A stretch of DNA of 64,000 nt, taken from Brugia malayi (lineage: Eukaryota; Nematoda; Chromadorea; Rhabditida; Onchocercidae). The DNA is taken from assembly GCF_000002995.4 (NCBI RefSeq), contig NW_025062478.1, positions 744,001 through 808,000 on the forward strand. Direction: 5' to 3'. The translations under genes and the position numbers were made by a program. Numbering within the stretch: position 1 is the first letter of the stretch; each line of letters begins with the position of its first letter. Below the pieces are notes generated by a model that searched no databases, was not told the origin of the DNA, and saw only the letters and a list, made by a program, of their open reading frames with translations. This document shows, in pieces, positions 61,166 through 64,000 of the stretch.

Positions 61166-64000
61166 TTAGCTATTATTACACGGAAATAGTCGAAATACAG
61201 CATACCAATCACCATTGCTAGATATTGGATTAAACAAAGTTGCATAATGCTTAAGCATTAATGTTAGTACTGTCTGAAAGAAAAAGACCCTCATTTTACG
61301 GTTTAAATTTAGAAATCAAAAAAAAAAAAAAAAAAAGAAAAAAAATTGGAGTATAAATTTAAAATTGTATAATTATTGATAAATTATATGTTTCTCATTT
61401 GAAAATTAATTATCTCATTGAATTTCAAAATTATCGATTAATTAATTGCATTTGTGTTAAATTAGTATGAATTTGGAGGAAATTTTAAAAATGAAAAAAT
61501 GACATAGAAATTAGTCATTTAATTGAATATTTTATAAATAATTTCTTTCATTTAATCGTTCTTTTTTCATTTTCATTTTTTATTTAAAATGATTAAATTA
61601 GTAATTTTGAATACTTTTTTATTTTTATTTTTATAAGACATTTTATGATTTAAATTATGTGAAAAGAATAATAACATAGTTCTTACTACCTGATCATCAT
61701 CAATTCTTCCAGAATCTAACAATTCCATAAATGATTTTTGATAAAATCGATAGAAACGATTAATGGTATGACTATCACCAGCAATAAAACCACCACTTAA
61801 TACAACCCAATCAACACGATATAGATCAGTTATTGAATATCTATAAATTTATTTATCAAATAAACTTTAACAGATTCTATCTTTTTATTTTGTTAAGAAT
61901 TAAAAAAAAAAAAGAGAAAGGAGTCAAACCTGGATACTTTGTCATGTGCTGGTGTCAATTTAATAACTGTCATACGATCACGTTGAAGTTCTGGTCGCCA
62001 GTGACAATGACTTGGAATAATTCCTTCTCGTCCATGACCTAAATACTTATAATTTATGCAAATTCTTATAAGTTAAATTATTTAATTTTATATATTACTT
62101 ATATATATATATATCAATTTACTTATATATATATATTAATTTACTTATATACTTATATGAATTAATTATATATTTATATATATTAATAAATTATTTAAAT
62201 TAGATGAAAACTAATTGAAATTACTTTACCATATCCGGCATCAATCCAGGCAAACATCCGATCAGAAGCTTGAAATTGAGCATTTTGTGTTGCATTATAT
62301 AAAAAATACGGCTTTGAATTAACAATTATATTGTAATCAGCGCTATTTGCTTCCGGATGATAACGCATTTTTGGACCAAATTGCCAATCTGAATTTGCAC
62401 TTTTTTTTCAATTTGAAATAGTTTAAAAAAAAAAAACAAAAAAAAACATAGATATATTATTAATTTCTATACTAATTGCATAACTGTGAAAAAAAAAAAC
62501 AATTGTTTTTGTAACATTTAAATTTATTAAATTATCAAATTCATTAAAAAGTTTCATTACTTTGTTGTTCTCGTCGAATAATACCTTCCATTTCTTCTCG
62601 ATACCTATATAACGGGAGATCATTCATAGACATTTCAAATATCTGAAATTTTTTCTGATTAATATTAATTGATAAAAAAAAAAAAAAGATTAATTTTTTT
62701 AATTAAATTTTTGACAATTTAGCAAATTCTAACATTGATATTAGTTGAAATGAAATTTATTCCACAAATATTGAGGATAATATCAGACAAAATGAAATAA
62801 ACAATAATAGCACCTTGGTATTATCAGCATTTCGCATTTGTCGTACAAAATTTGCTCCACTTGCATCAGTGTAAATGATAAGACAATTTCTTAATTTCAA
62901 TAAATGCTTCAGGTAATTCATGTATTGCTCATAAGTCCTCGTATATCTAGGCCATTTTCCACGACCAATGTCAAATAAGGCTGTGACAATCACTGGTGAT
63001 TGACGATCATCATGTGTGCACTGATAATGTTGATGATAATGTTGATGATGATGATAATGATGATGATGATGATGGTGATGATGATCATGAGATTGTGATA
63101 TTGGACTGAACTAGAATTGATATTTTAATTCATATTCGATAACTGGATTATCATCATTATTGGTAGATGAATAATGCAAAAATAAATATTTGTTTAACAA
63201 ACAAAGTTTATTTGTTTTTTTTTCTCAAAAAATTTGAGTAATTGAAGTAAATTTAAATTGTAAACAAATTTAGCAATTCATTTCTTGTTTTTGATAAGCA
63301 TAGAAGTAAATTGAAAATGAATTGTTATTTTGGAGGATAAAACATAACTTTTTTAAAAACAGATATAATTTTTAACAAGATATAATTTTTTTTTTTTTTT
63401 TTTTTTAAGAAATAAAAGCTAATTTAAAATGAATTGTGAAAAGCCTTACTTGATGGAATGTAATAGTAGTAGTAGTAGCTGTTGTTGTTGTTGTTGTTAT
63501 TGTTGTAGCAACAGGTGGCCTTAGATACAGAATATCTTCATATTCATAATCATAATCATCATCATCATTCTCATTTTCTTCATTGCTTATCATCCTGTTA
63601 TCTTCCTGTTGCATTCGTGATAAAGCAATGGTGACATTTACCGTTGAAATTGTCGTTATTCGTAAATGTGCGGTAAATTTTGTCGTTGTCATAGTAATTT
63701 TATTACTATCATTTTTCTCTTTGCTTTTAATAAATTGTGAATTAATTTTACTAAAATTTGAGAATTTTCGAATAATTGGTGTTATGGAATTTTTATCAAA
63801 CAATAATGTTCCATTTGTTGTGTTAGAATTTGAATGTAAATTAGTTTTTGTAGCATTTAATAAATTTGAAAGACTTGCATTTACAGTAAAAAGTTTTGGA
63901 CGCAAAGAAGTTTTAATATATGCATTAAATTTATATTTCTTATCAGTAGCTGAAGTAATTTTACTTGTAATAGGAATAGAAATAGGAGTAACAGTAAAGG
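61166..64000 (-). CDS. HtrL/YibB-family protein, 5' partial
   Basis: Minus-strand exons (5' to 3'): 64000-63450 (frame open to the window edge), 63110-62814, 62642-62561, 62388-62230, 62038-61930, 61840-61690, 61273-61166; all junction phases agree. At least 484 residues are visible. The first 180 or so are Thr/Ser/Asn-rich with N-glycosylation motifs (NATK, NTTNGT) and an acidic stretch (NDDDDYDYEYED), like a luminal or extracellular stalk. A His-rich run comes next, then the HtrL/YibB-like domain: VIVTALFDIGRGKWPRYTRT, LIIYTDASGANFV, DRMFAWIDAGYGHG, DWVVLSGGFIAG, and the end YAVFRLFPCNNS. DAGYGHG and the TDAS motif recall glycosyltransferase-like folds; the reaction is not established for the family. 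The N-terminal membrane anchor, if any, lies outside the window. Not recognised to a named gene. Confidence 0.85.
62095..62185. repeat. TA-rich short repeats in an HtrL-gene intron
   Basis: ACTTATATATATATA and AATTTACTTATATA recur three to four times between exons at 62230 and 62038. Confidence 0.75.
63029..63091 (-). repeat. Coding (ATG/CAT)n run giving a His-rich tract
   Basis: GATGATGATAATGATGATGA-like triplets on the + strand read CAT/CAC on the coding strand, giving about 20 residues that are nearly all His with Tyr and Gln interruptions. Located just before the HtrL-like domain. Confidence 0.9.

Noticed and set aside
1..64000. tRNA, rRNA or snRNA genes
   Set aside because: No cloverleaf-compatible GC-richer 70-90 bp block with recognisable A and B box words was spotted by eye; a covariance-model scan would be needed to exclude them.

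Overview
The window is nuclear DNA from a nematode. Spliceosomal introns are everywhere (GT...AG with T-rich, TTTCAG-like acceptors), intergenic DNA is extremely A/T-rich with long homopolymers, and one gene encodes a ground-like domain, a family known from nematodes. The composition and gene set suit a clade III (spirurid or filarial) worm, but the species cannot be fixed from sequence alone. I saw no Wolbachia-like, viral or intact transposon gene.

Six protein-coding genes could be built exon by exon with consistent reading phase. From left to right they are: (1) a class A neuropeptide-type GPCR, + strand, 7661-14163, 8 exons, 453 aa; (2) a secreted ground-like protein, + strand, 17563-19831, 4 exons, 217 aa; (3) a NOC3L/Noc3p ribosome-biogenesis protein, - strand, 27387-21025, 20 exons, 784 aa; (4) a mitochondrial-type DEAD-box helicase resembling DDX28, + strand, 29488-34130, 12 exons, 605 aa; (5) a FERM-PTP protein of the PTPN14/PTPN21 (Pez) type, + strand, 41678-56781, 24 exons, about 1372 aa, whose phosphatase domain has lost key catalytic residues; (6) an HtrL/YibB-family protein, - strand, stop at 61166, 5' end beyond the right edge.

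Genes 3 and 4 are divergent across a 2.1-kb spacer filled with a repeat array. Both serve ribosome or RNA biology, but nothing in the sequence proves shared control. Genes 2/3 and 5/6 are convergent pairs. The genes do not form an operon or a single pathway.

The rest is gene-poor: about 6.5 kb before the GPCR, 3.3 kb after it, 7.5 kb before the Pez gene (microsatellites, including a 415-bp TATG/TGTG array) and 4.4 kb after it. The window carries many unrelated minisatellites, often inside introns. The most notable points are the degenerate phosphatase active site, an exon in the same gene with no visible AG acceptor, and a decayed duplicate of the next exon. No wholly new biological system is evident.
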